Of a stretch of DNA of 64,000 nt, positions 23,787 through 37,300 are shown piece by piece (positions within the stretch are counted from its first letter, which is position 1; the number at the start of each line of letters is the position of its first letter). The notes under the pieces were generated by a model that ran no database searches, was not told where the DNA came from, and saw only the letters and a list, made by a program, of their open reading frames with translations. The DNA lies in contig JALRME010000004.1 of assembly GCA_026120035.1 (NCBI GenBank), forward strand, positions 248,001 through 312,000. Direction: 5' to 3'. The DNA is from Coleophoma eucalyptorum. Taxonomy: Eukaryota > Ascomycota > Leotiomycetes > Helotiales > Dermateaceae. Made by a program: the position numbers and the translations under genes.

Positions 23787-25341
23787 TTAGCTAATTAGGA
23801 TTCCAGATATGTAGTGCACAGGTGATAGTACCTCGTCTTGGAAGGTTCTTTTGATCATGGGAATGGCTTGACATATTGGCGTGCCCGCCAACATCTGGCT
23901 CCCTCCCATTGGCGATGCATCCACGGCAGCAACATCGAATGGAAACTCGTTGAAACCTTGATCTTGGTGAAACTCCTGGCACTCTGCCACGATGATGGAC
24001 TCGGCCGATCTAATAATCTCGTCACGATACCCCACTGATTCCCACGCCGTCCAATCCGAGTTCTTCTCGCGCAGCTGCGCCAGTACACGAGGGAGGTGGC
24101 GGTTGCGGCTGATTCGTTGTTCGTTGGACACAGGCGATACGTCGCTAAATTCTGCCGTGTAGTATTGTGCAACCATGGAATCGAAATTTTCAAATCCAGC
24201 GCTCCATATAGATTGTAGTATAAACTCAAATCGTTGCTCTAAAGTTGCGTCCTTGGAGAATTCGTCCGATTGTGACTTCTGTGTTTTTTTCTTACTAGCA
24301 CCTGGGTTGCTCTCTCGACTGGCTGGCCTGGGTGTTCTGCTTGCTGACGGTGATGAGTGGCAAGAACCACTGTCCTTCCCTTTGTCAGGTGTTGTCTGTC
24401 GTTCAGAAGATATTTGCATAGGCCAGGGCACTTCCCCTGGTAGTGGTGGGAAGGCAGGATAACTGTTTAAAAAGAACAAATCTGCTGCCGATTTTAGGTC
24501 CCCATTTTTTGCGCCTTGGCTATCTTCTCGATTTACTGGAAAACACTCATCAATTGTGTGATCTTACCTAGGTAGGTCCATAGAACTTACTTGACATGTC
24601 CTTCTGGTTGAAGACGTCTGGAGATTCGACAGAGCTTGGATGTGGAGAAACTCTATTCATAGTGGGACTTTGGTAGGAACTAAGATATTGCTGCATGCTG
24701 GGAGGCTGCATCGAGAAACTGGAGAGGCCAGGAGTGTAGGAGCCTTGGTCTGAAGATACAGGGACTTGATGTTGTCGCGGCTCTTGAGACGAGAATGGCT
24801 TGCCCGATTCCATGAACTGTGGGAGCAAGACATCTTCATAATTGGAACCGAAGCCATTGGATGGGACTTGTACTCGGCCAACAGAACGGGCATCGGATTT
24901 TGGCTGTGAAGTAGATATGGATGTGGATGTTGATGCTGCGTCTTTTGTCCCCTCCTCGCTCTCCATTGCCGGCTTTGTTATCTTGACATCGCTAGGTCTT
25001 GTGTCCCCATTCAATGCCGAGCGTTGCTCGTACAGATCAATTTGTTGTTGAAGCTCCTCGAGACGTTGTTTCATCCGACTTCCTACCAGAATGAATTAAA
25101 TTGCAAGATCATAAAACCAATATTATGAGGCCTGCTGCTGGAACTTACGGTAGGTTCTTTGTGCCACGCGGTTCTGTATCCGTTTCTTTGTCCTCCGATC
25201 TGTGACTTCTCGCCAATCATTCTCAGCCGTTGTTGTAGAACTTGTCCATACTGGCTTGGGATCAGTGGTGTTGGTAATAGAGTACCTGCGGTACAGAGTT
25301 GGCACACTCCTGGCATCACCGGCCTGCGGAAGCTCCTGCAT
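23787..25341 (-). CDS. bZIP transcription factor, Yap-like basic region
   Basis: Three exons, 25341-25149, 25082-24591 and 24535-23787, give 477 residues; introns 25148-25083 and 24590-24536 are GT-AG. The basic region KKRIQNRVAQRTYRSR has the N-x-x-A-Q-x-x-Y/F-R pattern of fungal Yap/Pap1-type bZIPs. The first intron falls in the last Arg codon of this motif (C|GA). The zipper follows as RLEELQQQIDLYE and is short, about two heptads. The middle is Ser/Pro/Gln-rich (residues about 90-240), as in activation regions. The C-terminal part, with LEQRFEFILQSIWSAGFENF and SDWTAWESVGYRDEI, is conserved in bZIP regulators found near fungal pathway genes. It sits 1.2 kb from the acyl ligase and is a good candidate for pathway control. 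Confidence 0.9.
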
Positions 25342-26568
25342 GCTCAGGGTAGTGTGTGGAATCGCTGCAGACTGATGGTCTAGTAGTCTGGCGAGATGAT
25401 TTCTTGGCAGTTTGAGCTAGGGAGATTACTCGTAAGGCCGGTATAGGTCAGTAGATCTGTCTGGAGATAGAATTCATGAATAACAGCTATCAGAGGCTGG
25501 ATGTGCGAGAGATAGATGTATGATGTGGTCAGCGCCTTTACGTGGTTTTTTCTCTCTCTTACCCACTACCTCTGCATGCTGACTTTACTGTAGGTTGGCT
25601 GCCATACTACACTACGTGTGACAAATAAGTGGCGGAAATTGGCACATACCTGCGACCACCAAAGCCTGGTATTTATTCATAAATATTTTGACTTTTCTGT
25701 TGTTAGAACTCTTCGCTGCGTGTACGTACGTAGTATATATTGGGGTCTCGGGCACGTTGTTTTACAACTGGAGCTGACTTGAGTTCACCTTAGGGACAAT
25801 TTAGCAAGTATAGATTTTTGTGCAGTCACCGGCGTCAATTTCGGGCACTTGTTGCTGACAGGACAAACGAGGCTGAAGCCGTGCCGCTCAAGGGCGAAAT
25901 AGAGGTCTCGAAGCATGGCACGCTGCTTATTTGGGTAGCATATGATACCAAACCATGCCAATGTTGTGTCACGCCAGCTTGGCCACCATATTTCTGTAGT
26001 AAAGCTACGTAAATCTATAGACTAAATTAGGGCTGATCAGCCACAAAACTTACCTCACCGTTGTTGTCATCTAGCTAGTACAAACTGGCAAAGAAAACTT
26101 GAGGGGGGGGCACAGCACGGTATGTACTCTTAGGTACAGAGATGGCGCAATGCTAGATGAAGAAGGGGAAGTGTGGAGAGTGATGACTGGGAATGTCTAT
26201 ATAGAAAGTCTGTGTTATCTTAACCTTCAACGAGGCAATTCAAAATACATATTCCGGCTATAATAACTACTAACTACGAGTATAAATGTGGTCATCCATG
26301 TAAATCGGATCTGCTAAGCCTTAAGATTAAAGTTATTCTAGTGCTAAGTTAGAAAGGACCCATAACTATTGTGAGTACGGATCAATGGAGACTATTTTTC
26401 TGAATCCACTAGTATTACTCCTATGTAAGCCTTTACACAATTTCAAGTTACATCAACAAACTAGGTTTTGCGAAGGAGCGAAGTCGCTAAAATGTGACAA
26501 GTCACTCGACATAATGGAATTGGTGTAAAGTACTTCTTCAGGGTATGTACCTAGAGCAGCTAGTGCGT
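25342..26568. other. intergenic, bZIP promoter side
   Basis: No gene seen. It contains the 5' flank of the bZIP gene and the 3' flank of the acyl ligase. A short CT-rich tract is near 25550. Confidence 0.55.
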
Positions 26569-28621
26569 TTAATCATCAAAATCAAAGACCTGCATCTCTT
26601 GAACCCTTGGACCCAAGTCTGCCAATTTCTCACTACCCAAAAATACTTGAGACGGCCTCTTTTTCTGGGACATCTCCCTCAGCTGCCTTCTCAAGATCTT
26701 CCCACTCGAGCTCTTGGGTAGTTCATTAACAAATTCAATCCCGCCCTTTAGTTCTTTGAAGTGAGCGATCCCCTGCTTGACGTACTGATGGATTTCGCTT
26801 TTAAGTTGTTCGTCATCAAAGGTTCGTGCCGCAGTGGTGCGCACGATTAACGCCTTAGGCAATTCTCCGGCAACGTAGTCAGGAACTGGGGCAACTCCGA
26901 CATCCTGGATGGCTGGATGAAGGGACAGGAATGCTTCGAGCTCTGCGGGAGCTACCTGCATACCCTGGAGTTATCAGTTTCAGAAACCTTTCATACCTGC
27001 TACATAGTACTCACCTTGACTTTGATGAGCTCCTTTATACGGTCGACGATGAAGATGTGCTCGTAATTATTTGGACTTAGTCGAAACATGGCGAGGTCTC
27101 CTGTCTTCATCCAACCGTCGACAGTAAACATGTCGTTGGTTGCAGCATCGTTGTTAAGGTAGCCTGGGAAAATAGTAGGCGACTTAAGTACCAGCTCGCC
27201 AGCTTCTCCATATTCTGTGATAACACTCCCGTCAGTCACGCGGATGAGTTGGGCTTCGAATCCGGGTAGGAGGCTGCCACAAGATCCAAACCAGACGTCG
27301 CCAGCTCCCGTTGAGCTGACCACAACGGAGGATTCGGTAAGACCTAAAGAAGTAAGAGTTTAGCAAGTCTAAAGTAGAAAGATTCCCAACCACCGCTACG
27401 AAATGCGGTCACCATTCCAGTAGAGGCATTTTCCGTACCATAACCTTGAAGAATGGTCCAATTAGGCTGGACTTCTCGAAGCTTATCTGATATTTCAGCC
27501 GTCAACGGGGATGCTCCAACCCATACCGATGTAACACTGCTCAAATCATACTCTGCTAGTATTGCCGGGGCTTTGAGCATGGCAATCACCATTGGCGGAA
27601 CCTAATAATCCAACGTTAGTTACGAAGGGGCATAGGCCAGTCGCCATGCTCACCATGTATAATCTGGTCATGCGGAAAGTCTGAATTCCTTGTAGGAGCT
27701 CACGGAGGTCAAAGCTGGGGAAAATGATGACACCATCTCCACGGAAGATACTGGAATGGCTGATGAGGAGCAGGCAAAAGCTGTGGCTCTGAGGTAAAAG
27801 CCCGAGGCACACCTCGCGCTCCTCACCCCGGTGAGGTTCCTCAAAAGTCGCCATCTGCATCATGTTTGCAATAACATTTCGATGCGATACCTTCACATTT
27901 TTCTGATTGAGCATTATGTGAGCTTTGTCTAAGTTTATACATTGGAATATAGGTATACCGGAAGCCCTGATGTTCCACTAGAGGAGCACAAATACGCCGT
28001 TTGATGCGTGCCTTGGCCTCTCCCCCAACTTAATGGTGCCAAGGGTTGGAGATTAGCACCCTCAGAAATGAGTTGATCGATCGTCGCAAATGTATCAGGA
28101 ACCAGCTTGTCTTGAGCTTTTGATTCTGGGAGTTCGAGAATGAATATGCGGTCTTCAGGAATGCCCACAGAAGTGGCTGCATTTCGAGCCAGATCCAGCA
28201 GTGGAGCACATGTGAAAATAATCCTACAACCAGTGGCTTTAAGTTGATGCTTGAGCTCTACCAGCGAATATGCTGCATTGATCGGAGCTGAGATGCCTCC
28301 AAGTTGGTGAGTTGCCCATGAAACTGTCATATTATCAATTGTGTTCAGACTGAAGATTCCAACAACTTTGTCCCATTCTGAGCCGCTATTTGGATCCCAT
28401 TCAAGCCGATTAGAAAGACTTCTTGCTAGCATAGCTACTCTGTCTCTGACCTCAAGCGCTGAGTAGCTTTTACCGGAAAGACCACAAGTAAATGGTGGCT
28501 TTGACTTGGCGAGTGGATATCTCCCATAAGATTCTGGGCCGAACAAGAAATCGCCAATTGTAATAGAATCTGGAGGATCAAATGCCAGCAGTGGAGTCCA
28601 GGACGGAGACTTGAAAATCAT
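26569..28621 (-). CDS. acyl-AMP / acyl-CoA ligase (ANL superfamily), probable fatty acid activator for the NRPS
   Basis: Adenylates a carboxylic acid and passes it to CoA or a carrier protein. Exons 28621-27959, 27902-27654, 27601-27439, 27343-27015 and 26964-26569 sum to 1800 nt, 599 residues. The P-loop reads YLCSSSGTSGLPK (split by intron 1), then VSHRNVIANMMQ, ILQGYGLTESS (split by the 95-nt intron 3), DGWMKTGDLAMF, IKVKGMQVAPAELE and SSSGKILRRQL with the C-terminal catalytic Lys. All ANL core motifs are present. It resembles 4-coumarate-CoA ligase-like enzymes of lipopeptide clusters such as EcdI. No C-terminal peroxisomal signal (ends FDFDD). ATG 28621 (MIFKSPSW) is preferred to the one at 28657. 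It is divergent from the NRPS, whose free N-terminal T0 is the likely acceptor. Confidence 0.93.
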
Positions 28622-29435
28622 GGTGGAGTTTGATAATTCTTGCGTGAAGCCGAGCAATCATAAGAAAAATGAAGATGAAAAGCGAGTATCTGCAAAATGC
28701 GCAACCCAGCTGAACATAATGTGAAAAACTGGGCAACAGGATTCCAAATGTGAGCTACTCAGCAACTGATGCTAACAGATCATGAGGAGGAGACGAGGAT
28801 CGGCCTGACTAATTGTAGACACGGCTGGACAAACTGAAATTCGAGGCAAAATCCCTGGTCGTGAGATTGATAATATCGTTCAAAGCGTCTATTTTTTATT
28901 CCGATACTGGTGGCAAAACTTCAATTATGGATTTTTATATGAACATCATGTGAGTGTGTTTTTGGTGCAAAAATTCTATCATTTCGGGGAAGATAAGCTT
29001 AGCCAGGGAGCGACAGTAGGTGGTTTTAAGTGACTAAGTCAAATTTACGTACCTTATCGAGGTACAGTAAGCCATTTATCCCGAATGCCGTAAGTGTCGC
29101 GCCTGAGGGTCACCACTATATCCTGGTCGTGGGTACGGGAGAAACAAAGGCATGACAGTAAGCTTGCCGACCGCTTAGTACCTTATTTTCATCCGCAGTA
29201 TAGGGAGAGGAAGTGGCATTACCGTCACGTTTCTACAGACTCAGTGATGCGATTTGGGGGCGCAATTATGACCTGAACTGATTGATTCATACGTGTGTAG
29301 TAGCCAAGAAGCCCAATCTTGTAGTGTTGACGAGAAATCTGGGAAATCGGATTTCACCATCACTATACAGTCCGAATTACCAGCTCTTTATTCAACAGTG
29401 ACAGCAATAGCGAAAACAACCCGCATCTAATCGAA
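28622..29435. promoter_or_regulatory. bidirectional promoter, acyl ligase / NRPS
   Basis: An 814-bp region between two divergent starts, with no coding content seen. It holds TGACTAA at 28806-28812 and the palindrome TGACTAAGTCA at 29031-29041, 395 bp before the NRPS start. TGACTAA is one of the known Yap response elements. Joint control of loading enzyme and synthetase is likely. Confidence 0.55.
29031..29041. promoter_or_regulatory. TGACTAAGTCA palindrome, Yap/AP-1 type site
   Basis: TGACT-A-AGTCA, an inverted repeat about a single A, containing the Yap element TGACTAA. It is the best candidate target for the cluster bZIP. A related element TGACTAA occurs at 28806 in the same region. Confidence 0.4.
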
Positions 29436-31350
29436 ATGACCAAATCTAACTTTGTCGAGGGCGACCATGCTCGCCAGATCGATGATATCCTTCTTGCAAA
29501 CAAGCTTGTCAAGCATGGCAGGGTCGTCACGATCCTAAATGCTGCTGGTGAGCTGCAGCATATTATAGCGATTTCTTTGTGTTACGACAGGGAATCCAGA
29601 GAAACTCCATCCAGCGGGGACCTTGTGGCCAGTGTTCGAAATGATTTGCTCAGTCAACTCCAATCCTCTCTTATCCCTAAGAGATGGGTACTTTTGGACA
29701 ATTTTCCATTGAAGAAGAATGGCGCAATTGATGACGAAAAACTAAAAGATGATCTCGGAAATGTGCAATGTGGAGGCGAAAAAGGCGGAGAAGGAGGGAA
29801 GATATCGAAGAAAGTGGCAGACAACGACAAACATGGCATGGCAGCCTTGACGGGCAATGGGCGGATTTTGCTGAGAGCATTTGGCCAAGCGCACGATATT
29901 GCAGCCGGAGAAGTAAGCATGGAGCGGTCTTTCATCCAACAAGGAGGTGATTCCATTAGCGCGATCGAAGTCATGTCTACCTGCCTCGAGCATGGTATCA
30001 TTATTACAGTACCGGATCTGCTAAACTGCAAGCGACTAAAGGAAGTTTCTGATGCTGCAGAGACGTCGCAATCTCCCCCATTCAACTTCGAAAAGGGTGA
30101 TGTAATCCCGAAAGAATTCCAGGATTGGTCTTGGGGTGTTGATAGAGTGGTCTTGCGCTTCAAAGAAGAGGTGCTTGAAGAGGAAATTATCCAGGCTATT
30201 GACCAGCTTGCGTGCCAGCATTCACTCCTCAGACTTGGCAGGTGTCTAGGCTCCGCCTTGTGCATGGTGAAGTATGCCGAATACCCAGCAAGGAATCTTG
30301 TAACTAATGACCATGTTGGAATCTTTCGAGCGTCTCTATTTGTTACTCCAGGAGTTGCGCCACGATTGATCCTAGAGGCCCACAAGCTGGCCTTTGATAG
30401 AGCATCATGGGCAATTCTACTACGCGACCTAAAAGAGAATCTTGAGATACTGAGGGCGAAAACCGTACACACGAATGGATACACAGATCGAATTAAAAAC
30501 AGACGAAACGGATATAAAAATGATTTGAATGAACATATCGCAAACGGGTTTAAAAGTTCAGTGCCTTCAAACATTCAATTTGACGATCTGAGGACAGAAT
30601 CTACTGCCTGGAAATGGAAGAATGCTAATAACAACGCATCTAAACGACCTGGAGAAACATTGTCTCTGAATGATAGAGACAGTGATTTACTCCTGAATGG
30701 TTGCCATGTGGGATTAGGAACACAACCTGTGGAGGTCTTGGTTGCCGTTCTAGCACGTGCATGGTCGCAAGAATTAGCCAAGGATGATCCTCTAGTAATT
30801 CTTGTTCATGGAAGTGCTCGCAATATGGGCATCATGCCAATGGAGCTATCGCATGTGCTCGGTTGCTTCGATAGCTCTATGGCATTTGCATTTAATCGTG
30901 TCTTAGATGACAGAAAGCTTGAGGACGACATCCGCCAAATCAAAGACAATATGCGGCTTACTTCTTGCCAAATACAGGCTCAAAATGTTGATATTTCTGT
31001 TCACTTCGTCGACGAAAGGACCACAGAGCTTACAAGGAACGCGGATATATATACAATAGAAAGCGAGCCGGCCAATAGAGACGAGGTGTGGGGTACCCCA
31101 CACTCACTGGATGTCCTTGTAAGGGTGACCCGAGATAGCAAGATCTTGATACAGAGCTTTCGGCCTCTTGGATTACCTTCCACTGATAAATGGATGCATC
31201 ACTGCCAGGAACTATTCAAATGCGGTACTCTCAAAGACTTAGCGTACAGAACACCAGAGAGCACTTTGAGTGATTTTGCCCTATTACCGCTCACATATCC
31301 CGAGCTGGAGAAGCTTGAGAAGGTGGTTTTACCAGAAATGGGTATATTCA
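29436..31350 (+). other. NRPS starter region: A-domain remnant, T0, inactive epimerase E0
   Basis: Residues 1 to about 110 align only with the C-terminal subdomain of an A domain and end in KKNGAIDDEKL, an A10-like motif; the core with P-loop and substrate pocket is absent. T0 follows with QQGGDSISAIEV (Ser at 29952-29954). Then about 400 residues of an epimerase-like domain: the HHxxxDxxSW motif reads AHKLAFDRASW, so the catalytic second His is Lys317, and the EGHGR motif is reduced to VHGSARN. E0 must be inactive. T0, without its own A domain, is the likely site where the acyl ligase loads the fatty acid. Confidence 0.85.
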
Positions 31351-34300
31351 ATCGCAATGATATTGAGAGTGCATATGTATGTTCTCCGGTACAAGAAGGA
31401 ATACTATTGAGCCAAGTCAAGAAACCCAAGAGTTATAGGGTGGAACGAATCTTCGAACTTTCGTCAAATACCAGGGACGAACTCGTATGCGTTGAAAAAT
31501 TAGAGGCAGCTTGGCAAGCAGTTGTAGACCATCATGCTGCTCTCCGGACTATTTTTGTGCCAAGTGTACGCGAAAATGTGTTGTATGATCAGGTTGTATT
31601 GAAGAAGGCGATTGCGAGCATCCAGCTGATATCCTCATCAATTTTAAATGGCGATGATGCTGATGCTTTAAAGGCCCTCAATTCACAGCAAACCAAGACC
31701 TTTCAACCTACTGGGCCTCCGCATCACCTTACTATATCTCAGGACTTCAGTGGAAGAGTCTTCTGCAAGTTGGAGATGAGCCACGCTATCATAGATGGCA
31801 TGTCCTTAGCTATACTTCTACGGGATTTGAACCTTGCTTATAGCGGGCGCCTTCCAAAAGGAACAGGCCCACAATTCAGCGATTATATCTCGTATGCTCA
31901 AAATCAGCCATCGAGGCCAATGATTGAGTATTGGAGAGATTATATCGGGGATACCCAACCATGCTACTTCCCTAATATGGATCCTGTTCCTAGCGTACAC
32001 AAGGTGACAAGATCAGTTTTTGTAGATACTGGTAGCATCTCTCAGCTACAGATGTTCTGTAAAAAGCAAGCTGTGACTATGTCTACGCTAATTCAGGCAG
32101 TCTGGGGTATCGTTCTTAGAAGATACACACAATCTAGTTCTGTTTGCTTTGGATATCTGAGCTCGGGAAGGGATGCACCCGTAAAGAACATCCAAGATGC
32201 CGTCGGAGTATTCATACACCTACTTGTTTGCCGGATGGATTTCCGCAATGGAAAGTCAGTAACTGAAGTTCTAAGGGATCTTCAAGGGGAACTCAGTAAA
32301 AGTTTGTCAAACCAATACTGCTCTTTCGCCGATATCCAGAGTGCAATGGGATTGAATGGACAGGCTCTTTTCAATACCCTGTTATCTTTCCAATACTCAC
32401 GGGCGGGGACAACCCAGAGCAATATCTCACTAAGACAAATTAGCGAGCAAGCTTCGACAGAATATTCAATCAATCTCAATGTCAATGCCTCCGCAAATAA
32501 TTTAAGCATTCGCTTGAGTTACGAGACCGATGTTCTTTCCGACGTTCAAGCAGCCAGCCTATCTAACTCCATCAGCAAAGCACTGTCAGCTATCCTCCGA
32601 CGACCCGATAAACCAACTGCCGAAATCAATATTATCAGTGAACCTGACATGCTGCAGCTCATAAAGTGGAACAGACCAGTCCATGTGACGGTACGAAGTT
32701 GTGTACATTGGATGATATCCACACGAGCAAGAATTCAACCTGAACGACCAGCAATTAACGGCTGGGACGAAGACTTCTCTTACAGACAGTTGGATGAAGT
32801 ATCCAATGGCCTAGCACAACATCTTCAGAGCCTTGGAGTAGGGCCAGAGGTACTAGTTCCTATATGCTTCGAAAAGTCGGCTTGGACAATCGTTGCAATG
32901 CTTTCTATCATGAAAGCCGGGGGTGCTTTTGTACCACTTGATCCTTCTGCACCCAGGGCCCGCCTCGAAAGCGTTGTCAATGATACCAAGGCAAAACTGA
33001 TCTTGACGTCAGCTAACAATGCAACACTTTTCGACAAATTTCCTTTAGCGCCAGCGATTTTTGTGGTTAGTAGAAGGTCCTTGATGAACATTCCGGTCAA
33101 CACTTCTCCCATTACCTCAGCTGTTCAAGCTCATAACATTGCGTATGTAATATTCACGTCAGGCAGCACTGGAAATCCCAAAGGAATTGTTATGGAGCAT
33201 GCGGCGGTTTGTACAAGCTCAAGGATCCATAGCGTCGCTTTGAAGATTCGTCAGTCGTCCCGGGTACTGCAGTTTGCCGCATATACATTCGATGTTAGTC
33301 TGTTTGAGATCTTAACTACTCTCATGTTTGGAGGTTGTATATGTGTGCCCTCCGAGAATGATCGAATGAACAATCTCGTCAGCGTCATCAATAAGATGAA
33401 TATTAATTGGATCTTTCTTACTCCGACAGTTGCTGATCTTATTGAGCCGTCTGAGGTACCGACGCTCCGGGACTTGGTAATGGGCGGCGAAGCGATATCG
33501 ACAAAGACGATTAAAAGATGGCGGACTATTGATTTACAAGGCATTTATGGTCCTGCAGAATGCTCTATTTGTGCCTGGAACGGTCGACTTGGGAAAGGTA
33601 AGTCTGCTAACATTGGTCAACCTCTAGGAAGCACGTTCTGGGTGGTAGATGTGGAAGATTATAAGAAGCTTCTACCTATAGGCTGTGTAGGAGAACTTCT
33701 TGTGACAGGTCCAATGCTTGCACGAGGGTATCTGAACCAGGCCAACGAAGTAGGCGTCTTTCTGGATAAGTGTGAATGGCTCCCTTCTTCAAGTGACGAA
33801 GGTGAGAAGGTATATCGAACAGGAGATCTTGTTAGATATAACATTGATGGTACACTGGACTTCATTGGTCGGAAGGACACCCAGGTGAAGTTTCATGGTC
33901 AGCGTATCGAGTTGGGCGACATTGAGCACCATGCACATCAGTCACTTCCTTCTACACTTCGAGTGGCAGCCGAGATGGTCAGGCCGGATGCTGCTCCCAA
34001 TGATATACTTGTTTTATTTATGTGGTCTACCGGGGAGAGTCAAAAGGAACAGAGACAGAGCACGCTATTACAGTCGAAATCTTCGAAAGTACAGAGAATC
34101 ATATCGGATCTCATCTCTCGGTTGTCGAAACGCCTTCCCTCCTATATGGTTCCATCAATCGTCATACCTTTGTCATCCACTCCAAAAACTACAATATCAG
34201 GCAAGGTTGATCGAAAAGTCTTGCGGGCAGTCGCAAAAGCGCTCTCCTCAGACGACTTGGCACTTTTCTCGGCAGCGACTTCAGATACAATCGAAGCCAT

Positions 34301-37300
34301 GACCGCATCCGAAGCACTTCTGATAGATCTATGGGCAAATATTCTCGGTATCCAGGCAGGAGCCATTGGTCGAAACCATAACTTCTTCAGGCTAGGTGGA
34401 GACTCTGTAAGTGCCATGAAACTAGTCACTGCGGCGTACAAGTCGAACGTTGTCTTGACAGTTGCAACGATATTTGAGAATCCAGTTCTCTCCGACATGG
34501 CAGCACGGATGGACTCATCGGGCAGGACTGATACAGCCTCGATCAAACCACTTGCGCTTTTAACAGAAGGAATTGATAACATATGTGATGAAGTTGCAGA
34601 AATATGCAATGTGTCGTCGACTACTATTGACGATATTTATCCATGTACAGCACTTCAGACTGGCCTCATGGCTCTTTCTCTCAAGCAGCCAAAGTCATAT
34701 ATTGGACGGATCGCGTATTCAATTCCTGAGAGTCTAGATGTGGAAATATTTAAGAAAGCATGGCAAAGTGTAGCCGAAGCCCACACAATGTTGCGGACAA
34801 GAATCATCGACACTGAAGCTGCGGGAACTGTGCAGGTTGTACTCAATGAACGCATTAAATGGGCCTTTGCTTCATCACTAGAACTCTATCTGGAGGAGGA
34901 TACTAATAAAAAAATGGAAAGTGGTCAACCTCTCTCGCGATATGCCATAATTACCAACCGGGATGGCACTCGATATTTTGTTTGGACTGTACATCACGCG
35001 CTGTTCGATGGCTATTGTCTGTCTTTTATTTTGCATCAAGTTGAGCTTGCTTACAGAGGAGACAACATTCAAGATGCAGTTCCTTTCGTTGGGTTTATTG
35101 AGTATGTTCATAATATTGATACTGAAGCGGCTAGAGAGTTCTGGAAAGATGAGCTGCGAGGCTCTAGCAGCTCTTCGTTCCCAGCCATCACAACAAATGG
35201 TAACTGCAATCGCAAGGAGCAGTCTACTCAACATGTCATCCGATATGATGATACCATTGAGTCTGAAGTTACTACCTCTATTTTACTCAGAGCTGCTTGG
35301 GCTATAGTTCTTGGGCAGTACTCTGAGTCGAACGATATTGTTTTTGGTGCTACGGTTACAGGTCGCAGTGCCCCAGTAGTGGGAATCGAAAATATGGTCG
35401 GACCGACAATCGCGACCGTTCCATTACGTGTTCATATTGACAGAGACCTGGAAGTATCTCTTTTCCTCTCGGAACTACAGACGCAGAGTACAGAAATGAT
35501 TGCATATGAACAAATCGGGATCCATGAGATTGCAAAGATGGGAGGCGATACACATGTTGCTGCTTGTTTCAGAACACTTCTTGTTGTTCAGCCAGCAGAG
35601 GAGAACACAAATTCCATGAAGCCATTACAGATGGAGCCAATAAATGTTACTGGAATCGGATTTCACACCTATCCTATCGTTTTGGAGTGTAAGCTTGGAC
35701 ATAATGAGATTGAACTCCACGCGATATACGACGCAAGTCTACTCAAGGCAGAGAAGATGGATGCTATCTGTCGCCAAGTTCAACACGTATTTGACCAATT
35801 GAGGACCGCCACAGATATGACTCTAGACCAGGTGGATGTCATAACGACCGAAGAGAAAAATCAAGTATTTTCATGGAATAAGAACTACCCAGAAGTTGTT
35901 CGGGCTTGTGTACACGACATCTTCAAGCAACGAACAATTGAGACTCCACAACACGAAGCCATCTGCTCATGGGATGGTACTCTTACATATAAGTCCCTTG
36001 ATGAGACTGCTGAGCGGGTTGCCTCATTTTTGAAAAGCATTGGAGTTGGACCAGAAATATTAGTCCCCATTTGCTTTGAGAAATCCGTCTGGGCCATAGT
36101 TACCATACTTGCTGTGCTAAAATCTGGCGGAGCGTTTGTACCAATCGATCCATCGCATCCCAAGAGCTACGTGGCTACCGTATTAGAAAAGGTCAATTCA
36201 CCATTTATGCTTGCTTCCAAAAAAACAGCTTCGACATTGTCTTCTATAGTACCTCGAATTATCGAGATTTCTGCGGAGTCTCTCGAAGTTCTCCCAGTGG
36301 TTGAGAAGTCAGTGAATTCTGATGTCGGTCCAGATAATATGGCATATGTGCTCTTCACATCTGGAAGCACAGGCACACCAAAAGGTGTTGTCTTAGAACA
36401 CGGTGCCGTTTGCTCTAGTTCAGCAGGACTCAGTCAAAGGATGAATCTCTCATCAGCTTCTCGGGTGCTTCAATTTGCGTCTTTTGTTTTCGACGCTTGC
36501 ATCGTCGAAATCCTTACTACTCTCACTAGGGGCGGCTGTGTTTGTGTCCCGTCTGATTCTCTGAGATTGAATGATATTATTGGAACTATCAATAGTATGA
36601 AAGTGAACTGGGCTTTCTTCACACCTTCAGTTATTCGTCTCATCAATAGAGAAGATGTCCCGACTCTAAAGACGTTAGTTCTTGGCGGAGAAGCTGTTGG
36701 GCGCGACAACCTTGACAACTGGTTCGGTGTTCAGCTCATGAACGGTTATGGACCTACTGAAACATGTGTCTTCTGTGCTACCAACGAATGGGAATCCAGA
36801 GACTCCTCTCCCATGACTATTGGTCGAGGTGTTAGCTCTGTATGCTGGGTGGTAGACCCAAACAACCACAATAAGCTAACCCCACCTGGATGCCTCGGGG
36901 AGCTACTTGTGCAAGGGCCTGCCCTCTCTCGTGGCTACTTTAAAGACAAGAAAAAGACTGATGAGGCTTTCATTGACTCTCCAATTTGGCTGCCTGACAT
37001 TCCTGGACAGTCGAGCAGACTATATAAAACCGGTGACTTGGTGCACCATAATCTTGATGGCACATTGGAGTTTGTAGGTCGTAAAGATACTCAGGTCAAA
37101 TTAAGAGGGCAGAGGGTTGAGCTTGGAGATATTGAGCACCATATAAGGAAGCTGCTTCCGGACTCGGAAATCGTTGTTGACATCTTTGGTCCATCCCAGA
37201 CTCTTACACTTTTCTTCTCGTTGGATTCGACTTCAATATTGAGTTCCGGTAGTCAGGAAGTGATTCTGTCCATGGATGAATCTACGAAGAAGAGAATCGC

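Noticed and set aside
27345..27438. In-frame extension of the ligase through residues after GYG
   Set aside because: An alternative donor farther downstream would insert about 15 residues inside the A5 motif; the donor GTACGG at 27438 restores GYGLTESS exactly.
29654..30574. A 306-residue antisense open frame over the NRPS start
   Set aside because: No motifs; it is the mirror of well-conserved T0/E0 coding sequence. The same applies to other antisense frames across the NRPS.
30090..31340. E0 as an active starter condensation domain that couples the fatty acid
   Set aside because: The position and the AHKLAFDRASW form match an epimerase with the catalytic His lost, and a separate C1 with the catalytic His present follows.
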